A stretch of 57,712 bases of DNA from Planctomycetota bacterium. GTDB taxonomy: Bacteria; Planctomycetota; Phycisphaerae; Sedimentisphaerales; Anaerobacaceae. The stretch's first letter is position 1. Every line of letters begins with the position of its first letter. The notes beneath the pieces were generated by a model. That model had not been told where the DNA came from, searched no databases, and saw nothing but the letters and a program-made list of their open reading frames with translations. Position numbers and translations under genes: made by a program. Location: the NCBI GenBank assembly GCA_022566315.1, contig JADFJC010000011.1:1-57712 (forward strand), in the 5' to 3' direction. This document shows, one piece after another, positions 16,829 to 25,149 of the stretch.

Positions 16829-19240
16829 TTAATCTAATGTCGGCCATACTATTTGGCCTCTGGCTTGGGCGCCAGTGTTTTCATAGGAGCCATAGAATTC
16901 GCTGTTACAGTCCAGCCAGAGCGTCAAACGATGAAAATCCTCCTCTGAGAGTTTAACGCCGTAATGTTGCTCACCCATAAATTTGAACAATCTGGAGGAC
17001 CGGGCCCCAAACTTGCCGGCGATAGTCCTGCTGCCGCCGTGGACTCCCGTATTAATTGACCCATTACTCACGTGGAAATAGAAACCGTACTTCTCAGCGA
17101 GATTATTATACGAGCGTGTCCATCCGTTTTTGCCTTCGATCACACCAGTCAGGTCGGGCGCTTTTTCTTTACGGTGACAGCTAACACAATTGCGGTCCAA
17201 GGCTGGCTGTACGAGTCGGACATAGTTGAAAGGATTCGAGCCATCTACGTCAGGTTTTATTTTTGAAGGGGCCCGCTGAAGAGCCAGCGGTGTCACAGTA
17301 GATTGTTTCGACGTACGGTGTTTGGGTTCGTGGCAGCCCAGGCAAGTCAATTGCTCTCCCGGGTGCACATAGGTACCGGACCTCATCGACTGAATTGCCA
17401 TCCCACGGTCATCCAGAGCTTGGAAGTAGATCATCTTGCCGACCGGCGCCTCGAAATAGGCGCTGCCGTCGACCTCGACAGGTACAGTTCCCAGAACCGC
17501 CCGGGCACTCGTCTGGTTGGCGATTCCGATGCGGGGTTGATTCGGCGGAGGTGTTGTCTTTGGTAATACCTGGATGATTCGCAGCGCTGCGACTCTAACA
17601 CCATCAGGCCACTGAAAGTCGCTGTCATAGACGTTGATAACTGTGATGGTTTCCTGCGCGTATCTGCCGCCGGCTTTATTTATGTCGTTGGTTGTCTGCA
17701 CGGTCCTGGTGGGAATCACCGGCGGTTTGGGACGTGGACGTAGCGGAATTGGACTTAGGCACGGGATTGATGGGTCGCGGTAAATCAGCTCTTTGTTGCC
17801 AAAGCGGTCTATCCAGTAGATGCCGTGGTTCTTTGCGTGCTGGTCATACACACATAGATAGTCATCCTCGCTGAGCGGCCAGGCAGTTCCGTAAACCATA
17901 CAATCCCTTATTGGCTTGATGTGCTTTTCGGCTTCGGGCAAAGGCACTTCGGGCGTCAGGCGAGTCAGTTGCGACATTGCACCATCGTCACTAATGTGTT
18001 GGTCGATCATTACCAGCGAGCCGAAGGCGTTACCGTGGTGTGCGGCAGCAGTAGCAACGAATTTGTGCGAGCCTGGGATAGCACGGATGCTCATTTCCAT
18101 CCAAGGCCGGACCTCGCGTCGCAAGGGGTAGTTGCCGTGAAATGAACGTGGGTCACGACCATCGCCAAAGCAAGTCCATATATGATGTGAGATGTTGGTG
18201 TCTCGGTCCATATAATCCCAGCGGGTATATGCTATCATACCATCATTTGTTACACTCGGGTGCCACTCATGTGTTTCATGGTAACTTAGGAGAATGATGT
18301 TGCTGCCATCGGGTGCCATCGAGTGCATTACATAGGTAGGGCAATGTCGGCCACAACGAAGGTATCCACCTCGCCGCTCTGAGATAAAGACGATTCGACC
18401 ATTGGGCAGAAAACACGGGTCGAAGTCATTCCATGGGCCATCGGTCAGTTGAACCAGTCCGGTACCGTCAGAATTGACCTTGAAAATGTGAAAACAACTC
18501 TCGGGGGTCCACTGCAGGTCCTTGCCTTTGCCCTGTGTATAGGCAAAGAGAATCGTCCCGGCGTCATAAGAAAGCTCAGGCGAAAGAAATGCTCCGGATT
18601 TAAGTGAGTGTCCTTTGAGCCGACCCTTCTTGACAACGGCCTCGGCCAGAAGGTTAGTCAGTTTGGGCTGGGCCCCGAACGGATCGGATAGAACATACAA
18701 TCCCCCGCCGGCAATGGCATTAAAACCATAGTACTGGTCGCACATGTGGTACACACCGCCTGGATGGTGGCGTTTAATGAACATTATTTTGTCAAAGTCT
18801 AATAAGGGATTACAGAATGCTATCCGGCGGAATATCCAACGGACATCAAGATATAATCTTCGGCGAACATCGACGTGCACATTGTCAACTGACTTCAGAG
18901 TTGCTATGTGAGCCTTGCACTGCCGTAGTTTTGTCACCAATGGTTCCAGGCGGGAGTTGTCCGCAGGACTCCTTACGGAGGAAGCTGACAAGCGGCGCAA
19001 ACGCTCGGCGAGTCTGTAACCTTGCGTGATAAGCTGCTTCGTGTACTCCAATGAGAAATCGTTACTTTTAGCTTGTTGTGTGGGACCGGTGAATTGTCTG
19101 TCCCGCTCAATCCAGTCAGCTTCTATCAATTTGCGCATTGAGGCACTCACATCGGTCGTGCGAGCCGAACCAAAGGAGGCCCAGAAAGCGAGTATGAACA
19201 ATACTACCCATAGTTCAAGTTGAAATGTGCATTTCTTCAA
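16829..19240 (-). CDS. HzsA-related exported dihaem c-type cytochrome with beta-propeller
   Basis: 803 residues. The start is TTG 19240-19238 with GGAGAA upstream. A signal peptide (LWVVLFILAFWASFGSA) precedes a helical region, then a TolB/PD40-like propeller (AGTILFAYTQGKGKDLQWTP, NGRIVFISERRGGYLRC, NDGMIAYTRWDYMDRDTN). The C-terminal part has two haem c motifs: CLGCH near residue 633 and CVSCH near 685. This arrangement is known from proteins related to the alpha subunit of hydrazine synthase (HZS), which are common in planctomycetes that do not perform anammox. No HZS beta/gamma genes are nearby, so hydrazine synthesis is not implied. It carries hairpin repeat H2 (18966-18982), encoding SSVRSPADNS. 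Function unknown; probably periplasmic redox. Confidence 0.85.
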   Translation of the reverse strand: MKKCTFQLELWVVLFILAFWASFGSARTTDVSASMRKLIEADWIERDRQFTGPTQQAKSNDFSLEYTKQLITQGYRLAERLRRLSASSVRSPADNSRLEPLVTKLRQCKAHIATLKSVDNVHVDVRRRLYLDVRWIFRRIAFCNPLLDFDKIMFIKRHHPGGVYHMCDQYYGFNAIAGGGLYVLSDPFGAQPKLTNLLAEAVVKKGRLKGHSLKSGAFLSPELSYDAGTILFAYTQGKGKDLQWTPESCFHIFKVNSDGTGLVQLTDGPWNDFDPCFLPNGRIVFISERRGGYLRCGRHCPTYVMHSMAPDGSNIILLSYHETHEWHPSVTNDGMIAYTRWDYMDRDTNISHHIWTCFGDGRDPRSFHGNYPLRREVRPWMEMSIRAIPGSHKFVATAAAHHGNAFGSLVMIDQHISDDGAMSQLTRLTPEVPLPEAEKHIKPIRDCMVYGTAWPLSEDDYLCVYDQHAKNHGIYWIDRFGNKELIYRDPSIPCLSPIPLRPRPKPPVIPTRTVQTTNDINKAGGRYAQETITVINVYDSDFQWPDGVRVAALRIIQVLPKTTPPPNQPRIGIANQTSARAVLGTVPVEVDGSAYFEAPVGKMIYFQALDDRGMAIQSMRSGTYVHPGEQLTCLGCHEPKHRTSKQSTVTPLALQRAPSKIKPDVDGSNPFNYVRLVQPALDRNCVSCHRKEKAPDLTGVIEGKNGWTRSYNNLAEKYGFYFHVSNGSINTGVHGGSRTIAGKFGARSSRLFKFMGEQHYGVKLSEEDFHRLTLWLDCNSEFYGSYENTGAQARGQIVWPTLD
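18966..18982. repeat. Hairpin repeat H2, copy 1 (inside CDS)
   Basis: GGACTCCTTACGGAGGA, with stem CTCC/GGAG and loop TTAC. Read on the minus strand inside the HzsA-related gene it encodes SSVRSPAD. The same core occurs at 41955-41985 and 55619-55636. Confidence 0.75.
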
Positions 19241-19379
19241 TTAAGGTTCTCCGGTACAAATCTTTTCAATGGTTCGACAGGCTCACCATCCCGAGCGAAG
19301 TCGAGGGATTGATTATACCATAATCCGTGGTGATGTTCACATAAATTCTCAAGTAACACTTGCGCTTGTCAAGGGCCAA
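19241..19379. repeat. Intergenic region with an imperfect palindromic repeat
   Basis: Bases 19271-19307 read GGTTCGACAGGCTCACCATC and on to GAAGTCGAGGG, with TTCGAC and GTCGA arms. From memory, sequences of this type occur widely in environmental genomes, which I cannot check here. The rest of the interval holds nothing recognisable. Confidence 0.45.
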
Positions 19380-19785
19380 TAAGGACCGCATGTGCTTGTC
19401 AACCATAAATGGGACCAGGTGACAATTCGTCTATCTTTCTAAATCACAAGCAGTTACATCGCCAGTCGCCTCATTAGCGTTTTGACCATTTAATGCTATA
19501 ATACCTCCTCTGGAGTTGGTTTTCTACATCTTTTGGAGGAGTTGAAATAGATATCATGGACAAGAATCTCGATACCACCACCTTTGCTGTTTCGCTGGTC
19601 ATCAAGGCTGCTATAATTGCTGCCCAATTCTCAGGAAAAGCTCGAAAACGGAGCCTAAAATGCCAGAGACTACAAATTCACTATAGCGGTCCCATTCATG
19701 AACTTTTCAAAGAACGTCAACGATCAATTCAGGGATCATACACTGGTCTGATCTTGCCTTGACAAGCGCATGCGGCACCGTGTTA
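19380..19785. mobile_element. Possible MITE-like element bounded by imperfect inverted repeats
   Basis: The left end carries CCGCATGTGCTTGTCAA (19389-19405) and, further in, GACCAG. The right end carries TTGACAAGCGCATGCGG (19759-19775), which is its reverse complement with one mismatch, preceded by CTGGTC. The ends therefore pair over about 40 bases with gaps. Inside is one short open frame (19556-19762). No transposase is present, and target duplications could not be recognised. Confidence 0.4.
19556..19762 (+). CDS. Small hypothetical protein inside inverted repeats
   Basis: 68 residues, basic, starting MDKNLDTTTFAVSLVIKAA and containing HYSGPIHELFKERQRS. GGAGGAG lies about 16 bases before the ATG, longer than ideal. 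I do not recognise it. Its position between inverted repeats suggests a remnant of a mobile-element gene rather than a functional protein. Confidence 0.3.
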   Translation: MDKNLDTTTFAVSLVIKAAIIAAQFSGKARKRSLKCQRLQIHYSGPIHELFKERQRSIQGSYTGLILP

Positions 19786-19874
19786 CTCTTCTACAACCTT
19801 CGTTTGCGGCAGCTTTGCCCGCCAATGCTCGACCTACTCCGGCTTGTTCCAGGTTTCACTAACGAACACCGCAC

Positions 19875-22289
19875 TCACTGTAATGTGTTCATTGAAGGAA
19901 TAACAGCATCGGCACCCCAGTTTTCATTGGGCTTCGGCCCCATGATCAGTCTTAACGTCCCTCCTTTTACGAGATCCGAGTGATAGAACCATGGCTTGTC
20001 ATGTTTGTTGCCGTTCAGATATGCTTTCTGGATATAGATATTTTCCTTTGAATTACCGACGGCTTCTATAATAAACTGATTGCCCGAATAGTATTTGCCA
20101 TCAAGTTGGATGGTAATTTTTGAAAACAGCGGGCTCCCAATTTCGTAGATAGGTTTTACGGAACCCCCGCCATCCATCTGAAATAGACCGATCGCGCTCA
20201 TCACGAACCATGCGCCCATTTGCCCCTGATCTTCGTCGCCGGGCCAACCATCCGCAGGGGTGCTGCCGTAATAATCATCCATGATGGCCCTTGCCCACTT
20301 TTGCGTTAACCAGGGCTTACCTGAATAATTAAACAGATAGGCCGCCTGCATATTGGGCTGATTCCCATGGTTGATGGGATACTCAGTGAACAAGTCTCCC
20401 TTGGCGTTGAAATTCACTTTGGCAGACTGCTCAAATCCCTTGTTCAAACGCTCATTGAATTCCTCCTTGCCCAAGGCTTTGACGATGAAATTGACATCAT
20501 GTGGCACAAACCAGGTGTATTGCCAGGCATTGCCCTCGATAAAGCCTGTCCCTTTCCATGAATCGGAACGCTTTTGGTCTCCAAATACACTTTTGGCATC
20601 GAACCATTCTCCAGAGGCCAGCTTGGGGCGAACAAATCCAACTTCAGTATCAAACACATTCTTGAAGTTTTCGGCTCTACGTCGAAAATATTGATAGTCT
20701 TTTTCTTTTCCCAGCGCTTTTGCCATTTGCGACACGTTCCAATCATCAAAGGCATATTCTAACGTGTTAGATACCGGTCCCTCATCTTTGGTTCCAAAGT
20801 GGTGTTTGCGTGTACCTTCGCCATGCGGAACATATCCCAACTCCATGTATGGTTTCAACTGCCGATTGCCGACCAATCCCCCACAAGGATGGGCCGTTCC
20901 CGGGGTTGTCTGGACATGTTTTATGGCCTCATAAGCTTTTTCAACATCGTAATTCCTTATGCCTTTTTGATAGACACTATTGATCAAAGGCACCTCATGG
21001 GAGGCGACCATAATACTCGAGTATTCAAGTCCGGTTGGCCCTTTGGGTAGCCAACCTCCTTGTTCGTACAACTCAATGAGTGACCGTACCCAGCTATTGG
21101 CGACCTCGGGAGTGGCTAACGCCCATAGTTGATTCAGATTCCAGAACGTGTTCCAAAAGGCATCACAACCATAGACAGGCGAATCAGGATTCTTAACCTG
21201 TGTCACCTGTTCACACTGGTTTACATACTTCCCATTAACATCGCTCAGAATCGTTCGTGCCGCGTAAGATCGGTAGAAATTAGTGTAGAACTTTGTTCGG
21301 TCGTCTGCCGTTCCTCCTTCGACCTGAATCAAACTGAGTAACTCATTCCACGTACGACGGGCATTCTGATAGACTTTTTCAAAGTTCCACCCAAATTGAC
21401 TCATTTCGGTGTCAAGATTCAACCTCGCCTGATCGATACTTACGAGTGATATGCCTGTCTTTACCTGAACAGTCTCTCCTTCTTCCAGTTCGAATTCAAC
21501 AAATGCGCCGACATCCCCGACACCATGAATCTCATACGTGTCATAAACAATCTCTGGGTTTCTGCCGGCACCGTAAGCACTATCAATATCCCTTGACCTC
21601 CATCCGTTGAATGATTTTACAGGCTTGTCGAATTGAATCACAAAATGGATTGTGTACTCATTGTCCAGGCTGGAGAAGGTATCGTATGTGCGTTGTTTTG
21701 AGAATCCTTCCAGCTCCGTATCACTTACTTTCCTAATCAAGGCCCACTCGAGCGAGTAGTTGTATTCCGTAGGCGTCAATAAATCGATCAATATCCGGGC
21801 ATTATCAGGATTGTCATATTTGAATCGCATAAATCCTGCCCGGGTCGTTGTTGTTAATTCCGCCTTGATGCCATAATCTTCCAGATAACAACTATAATAT
21901 CCTGCTTTGGCGACCTCTTTTTCATGGTTAATTCTTGACCGGTATCCCTGCTCGGGATTCTCCTCCTTGCCCGGAACAACCATCAGCTCACCCGTGGTGG
22001 GCATGACCAGCAAGCCGCCCATGACCCATGAATGTATGTGACTGAAACCCGCGATGTTGTCGATGGCATAGTCGTATCCAGCCTTCCAGCAGTGTTTCTG
22101 ATTGTCGGGACTCAATTTCACCATCCCAAATGGCAGGGAAGGACCAGGATAGAGCATCCATCTGGATGTCGAGGTCCCAATGAGCGGATCGACATAGTCA
22201 ACAGGCTCTTTCTGAGCCAGCGCAGATGCGTGATTAAGCAACGTAGTCACTGATACAATATAAAGTAGTATTGATAATTTTGTATTCAT
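19875..22289 (-). CDS. GH92 family exo-alpha-mannosidase-like protein, exported
   Basis: 804 residues from ATG 22289, chosen because AGGAG lies ten bases upstream; an in-frame ATG nine codons earlier (22316) lacks a site. A signal peptide (LSILLYIVSVTTLLNHASALA) is followed by the N-terminal beta-sandwich with VDYVDPLIGTSTSRWMLYPG and SLPFGMVKLSPD, and then the alpha/alpha barrel. The catalytic region is clear near the C-terminus: DGWPGDEDQGQMGAWFVMSA. GH92 enzymes are calcium-dependent alpha-mannosidases acting on mannan or N-glycan side chains, usually periplasmic. The gene lies directly downstream of the beta-helix enzyme on the same strand (106 bases apart), so the two may be co-transcribed. 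The linkage specificity cannot be read from the sequence. Confidence 0.92.
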   Translation of the reverse strand: MNTKLSILLYIVSVTTLLNHASALAQKEPVDYVDPLIGTSTSRWMLYPGPSLPFGMVKLSPDNQKHCWKAGYDYAIDNIAGFSHIHSWVMGGLLVMPTTGELMVVPGKEENPEQGYRSRINHEKEVAKAGYYSCYLEDYGIKAELTTTTRAGFMRFKYDNPDNARILIDLLTPTEYNYSLEWALIRKVSDTELEGFSKQRTYDTFSSLDNEYTIHFVIQFDKPVKSFNGWRSRDIDSAYGAGRNPEIVYDTYEIHGVGDVGAFVEFELEEGETVQVKTGISLVSIDQARLNLDTEMSQFGWNFEKVYQNARRTWNELLSLIQVEGGTADDRTKFYTNFYRSYAARTILSDVNGKYVNQCEQVTQVKNPDSPVYGCDAFWNTFWNLNQLWALATPEVANSWVRSLIELYEQGGWLPKGPTGLEYSSIMVASHEVPLINSVYQKGIRNYDVEKAYEAIKHVQTTPGTAHPCGGLVGNRQLKPYMELGYVPHGEGTRKHHFGTKDEGPVSNTLEYAFDDWNVSQMAKALGKEKDYQYFRRRAENFKNVFDTEVGFVRPKLASGEWFDAKSVFGDQKRSDSWKGTGFIEGNAWQYTWFVPHDVNFIVKALGKEEFNERLNKGFEQSAKVNFNAKGDLFTEYPINHGNQPNMQAAYLFNYSGKPWLTQKWARAIMDDYYGSTPADGWPGDEDQGQMGAWFVMSAIGLFQMDGGGSVKPIYEIGSPLFSKITIQLDGKYYSGNQFIIEAVGNSKENIYIQKAYLNGNKHDKPWFYHSDLVKGGTLRLIMGPKPNENWGADAVIPSMNTLQ

Positions 22290-22395
22290 TGGTAGATGTT
22301 CTCCTGTATATTCCACCTATGTCATGGCCTGACCTGCTCAGGCGTGGTGTCAAACTGCAACTTGTTCTGGGTGTCCACTCCTGCGTTTATAAACT

Positions 22396-24237
22396 TTACC
22401 ATACTTTCAGCGTGAGTTTCCCCTCTCCCGGATTTTCAAAGGGGCCTGCGGAAGGATTCGCTTCACTTCGCTTTTTTCCGAAATAATCAGTATCGATTTT
22501 CAAGGGTGTACCGTCGGGATTCTCATAGGCTGCGTTCGCCATTTTGGCCCGGCCTAAAAGCGATGTTGTCACCAATGGGTTATCTAAAGCATGAAAAGAA
22601 TCATCAAGCGTAATGTGAAGAAACACACTGTCGCCTTCTTCAACAACCTTGATCTCTGGATTAAACTCTGCCTTCTCAAGGTAATTTGTTTCCTTAAAGT
22701 AGGGTTTGGCACCGTTATAGTAAACATTGCCTTCCATCTGCACGGGCAGTGTCGCCTTGTCATATCCGTTCAAACCACCCGGCTGGATAACCAGGTTGTT
22801 GTAGAACCGGTCATCGCCGCCCTGGATGTTCCGGAGGCCTGCCACCTCAGTGGAGTGGGCTTTTTGGAACGGGGTCTCACGTCGCAACTCAGGCCGAAGC
22901 ACGATGCGACCGGCGAACAAATTGTGCACGTATGCCCCGCCTTGCGACATGTCAAACAGCGAACGACCCGAAAGAAAGAGATTGTTGTCGATTAGGAACG
23001 GCCCGTGGTTAACCTCCATAAAAAGGTCTTCACTAATGTTGTTATCGTGTAAAAGGTTCCTGGTCACGCGCGCGCCCTGCGCCATCCAGTCCAACCAGAT
23101 ACCCCGGCATGTGCGGTAGATGTGATTCTGGCTGATCTCGGTGTCAATAGCGGCGTGAATCTTGATACCGGCCATCTCGGCTCCCGAAAACAGTCGCCGG
23201 ATATGGATGTCGTGGATGACGTTGCCTGTGATGGTGCTGAACACTGCGCCCATGCTTCCGACGATGCCCGCTTGCTCGCAATGCGAGATATGGTTGTTCC
23301 GTACCACATGGTGACCGATGTTTTCCTTCGACCAGCCGTTTTCAAGGGCGCGCTCGATGGTTTTGACGTAGCCCCCGGCAGTATTCTGCGACGTGTTGTC
23401 CCATTGATCGCCGTATTTGCCGAGCGTGATCCCCACGCACGTCGAATAGCGGATATCGTTGTTCTCGATGATCCATCCCTTGCTCCAGTGGGTGCCGATC
23501 AAGCCGATCTGCTCTGCCGTGGGTGGCGCCCAAGGCGTTGCCGCGTGCATTATTGTAAAGCCGCGCACGGTGATGAAATTGACGCCAGGCTTCTCGGGGT
23601 AGAACACCGTTTGGCGGACGTTGATCTCGACCTCGGCCTCGTTGGGATTGACGTCCCCGAACTGCGCCCAGATCGTGGTGTTCGTCTCATCCACCTGTCC
23701 GAACCACAGCGGGGTGTTTTCGATGGGTTTCAGCAAATCATTCAGATTGGCTGCTTCAGTGAGCCAGTGGCCATTCAGATAAACCGCCCCCGTGTGGTGG
23801 TCCCGTCCCCTGGGATTGAACCAGTCGCCGTGAATCAAATCACTGTATGGGTTGAAATCCCCGAAAAAGCTCTTGGGGATGGCGACCTTCCAGGTGTCGT
23901 TTCGTACCTTTCGCCAGCCCTTGATGACTTCGGAGCCCTTGATGATGACTTTCTCGCCAGGGGTAACCTGGTAAACGATGCGCTTCTGATCGGACTCGCC
24001 GCCGCGCAGTGGGTTGATGCGTTCACGATAGGTTCCCTCATGCACTGTTATGACGTCGCCGGGCTGTGCTACCTCCGCTGCCTTGGAAATTGTTTGAAAA
24101 GGAGCTTTGGCTGTCCCTTTGTTTGTATCATCACCTTTAACCGAAACATGATACTCCCGCGCTTGTATGGCCCCGGATAATAAAAGCAGCATGCAAAGTA
24201 TAAGTGATATCCGTTTGGTGTTATTTTGAATAATCAT
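22396..24237 (-). CDS. Exported right-handed parallel beta-helix enzyme (GH141-like or DUF1565)
   Basis: 613 residues; the ATG has GGGAGGTG six bases upstream. A signal peptide (ISLILCMLLLLSGAIQA) is followed by a DUF1565-type opening: REYHVSVKGDDTNKGTAKAP, FQTISKAAEVAQPGDVITVH, EGTYRERI. The middle is a run of beta-helix rungs (GWIIENNDIRYSTCVGITLG, GIVGSMGAVFSTITGNVIHD, HIYRTCRGIWLDWMAQGARV). Length and overall pattern fit the proteins grouped with family GH141 (fucosidase/xylanase) and similar polysaccharide-binding helices. The exact activity is not evident. Next to a GH92 enzyme, a role in glycan degradation is plausible. Confidence 0.8.
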   Translation of the reverse strand: MIIQNNTKRISLILCMLLLLSGAIQAREYHVSVKGDDTNKGTAKAPFQTISKAAEVAQPGDVITVHEGTYRERINPLRGGESDQKRIVYQVTPGEKVIIKGSEVIKGWRKVRNDTWKVAIPKSFFGDFNPYSDLIHGDWFNPRGRDHHTGAVYLNGHWLTEAANLNDLLKPIENTPLWFGQVDETNTTIWAQFGDVNPNEAEVEINVRQTVFYPEKPGVNFITVRGFTIMHAATPWAPPTAEQIGLIGTHWSKGWIIENNDIRYSTCVGITLGKYGDQWDNTSQNTAGGYVKTIERALENGWSKENIGHHVVRNNHISHCEQAGIVGSMGAVFSTITGNVIHDIHIRRLFSGAEMAGIKIHAAIDTEISQNHIYRTCRGIWLDWMAQGARVTRNLLHDNNISEDLFMEVNHGPFLIDNNLFLSGRSLFDMSQGGAYVHNLFAGRIVLRPELRRETPFQKAHSTEVAGLRNIQGGDDRFYNNLVIQPGGLNGYDKATLPVQMEGNVYYNGAKPYFKETNYLEKAEFNPEIKVVEEGDSVFLHITLDDSFHALDNPLVTTSLLGRAKMANAAYENPDGTPLKIDTDYFGKKRSEANPSAGPFENPGEGKLTLKVW

Positions 24238-24611
24238 AGTTACACCTCCCTATGAATAGTTCATCAAAAACCTTAGCTGTGCTATTCTTGCTGATTGGAA
24301 ACATCCTCTATTTCATGGTCCGACCTTTATGAGAGTATAGCTAAACTGAATGCCACATCAAGTTCTTTTCTAACCATTTTGTGAAGCATACGTCTTCTGT
24401 CGACCAACGTTGGCGAAGCAAACGGCCGGGGATTTGAAATAATCTGCGAAGAGAAATCCCCAGAGACGTGCTAAGCGTGTTCTGAGGAAAGAAGCGTAGG
24501 ATAATTGGAATTTGGTCCTCCGCATGGAGTGGGGACAGGATCAACATTCGTGTACACCTTATTTGTTAGATCTGGTGAAAAAAGCTCAAGTCTTGCCCAA
24601 GAGGTGGCACC

Positions 24612-24753
24612 GGTCATTGAAAATGTTACCATTTTTTATGATTTTCGTAAAGTCTTGGGACTATAGAGCTTACGACGCAGACATTTTCGCCGAATTAGCA
24701 GATAACGGGTTTTCGAGTTGTAGGGCGGTTGTAGGCGTGAACTCGCGAAAATG
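24612..24753 (+). repeat. Dispersed repeat R3, copy A
   Basis: Begins GGTCATTGAAAATGTTACCA, contains GAGCTTACGACGCAGACATT and the conserved anchor GCAGATAACGGGTTTTCGAG, and ends CGAAAATG. Copy B (31022-31153) is in the same orientation and copy C (43406-43530) is inverted. Copies A and B bracket the alpha-2-macroglobulin gene. A and B match at roughly three quarters of positions by hand alignment. Confidence 0.8.
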
Positions 24754-24795
24754 CCCGCCAACGGCGGGTTTTAATCAGAACCCAGCGATGCTGGG
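24754..24795. repeat. Double-hairpin repeat H1, intergenic copy
   Basis: CCCGCCAACGGCGGG, spacer TTTTAATCAGAA, CCCAGCGATGCTGGG. Flanking bases AAATG and CATTT extend an outer pairing around the whole element (AATGCCC with GGGCATT). It lies at the end of R3 copy A, where copy B instead has the simpler palindrome AAAATGGGGCCATTTT. Confidence 0.9.
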
Positions 24796-25149
24796 CATTT
24801 ATGGGAGCACCTGGGCGCTACGGTTTTCTGGTGAAAAACAAGTTCAAAAACAGGCAAAAAAGCCTTGCAAGCGAACAACATTATAGGCATGATCGTAAAT
24901 AAATGAGAAAGGCAGGTCCAGAGCAATTATATTCACGCGTGCCATCATAATTTCTACGTACAATATTTTCATACGTGTTCTGCCTTCAATAAATAAGAGG
25001 TTTTCTCTTTTTATCAAAGTCATTGTGCGTTCTCTGGATTATTCCTGAGAAGAGCCGGATAGGCTGCAGCGTCATCATATTCTTATAGCTCTTTTTAAGA
25101 GGACAGCAAAATAAGAGGAAAAGCAAATCATATTAGATGTCTGCCGTGT

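Larger units (their letters stand above)
24238..25110. other. Long intergenic region upstream of the alpha-2-macroglobulin gene
   Basis: About 870 bases between divergent genes. It holds repeat R3 copy A (24612-24753) and the double hairpin H1 (24754-24795). The remainder is AT-rich and shows no gene. Short open frames here lie on the repeat and have no ribosome sites. Confidence 0.6.

Noticed and set aside
16829-19240. True hydrazine synthase and anammox metabolism
   Set aside because: Only a distant alpha-subunit-like protein is present; no beta/gamma subunits or hydrazine dehydrogenase nearby.
23122-24180. Plus-strand open frame (352 codons) opposite the beta-helix gene
   Set aside because: Antisense shadow; the minus-strand protein has a signal peptide and regular beta-helix rungs.
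24512-24886. Plus-strand open frame over R3 copy A
   Set aside because: It runs through a non-coding repeat and a hairpin. The matching stretch in copy B gives a partly similar peptide, but the similarity follows from the DNA repeat and no ribosome site is present.
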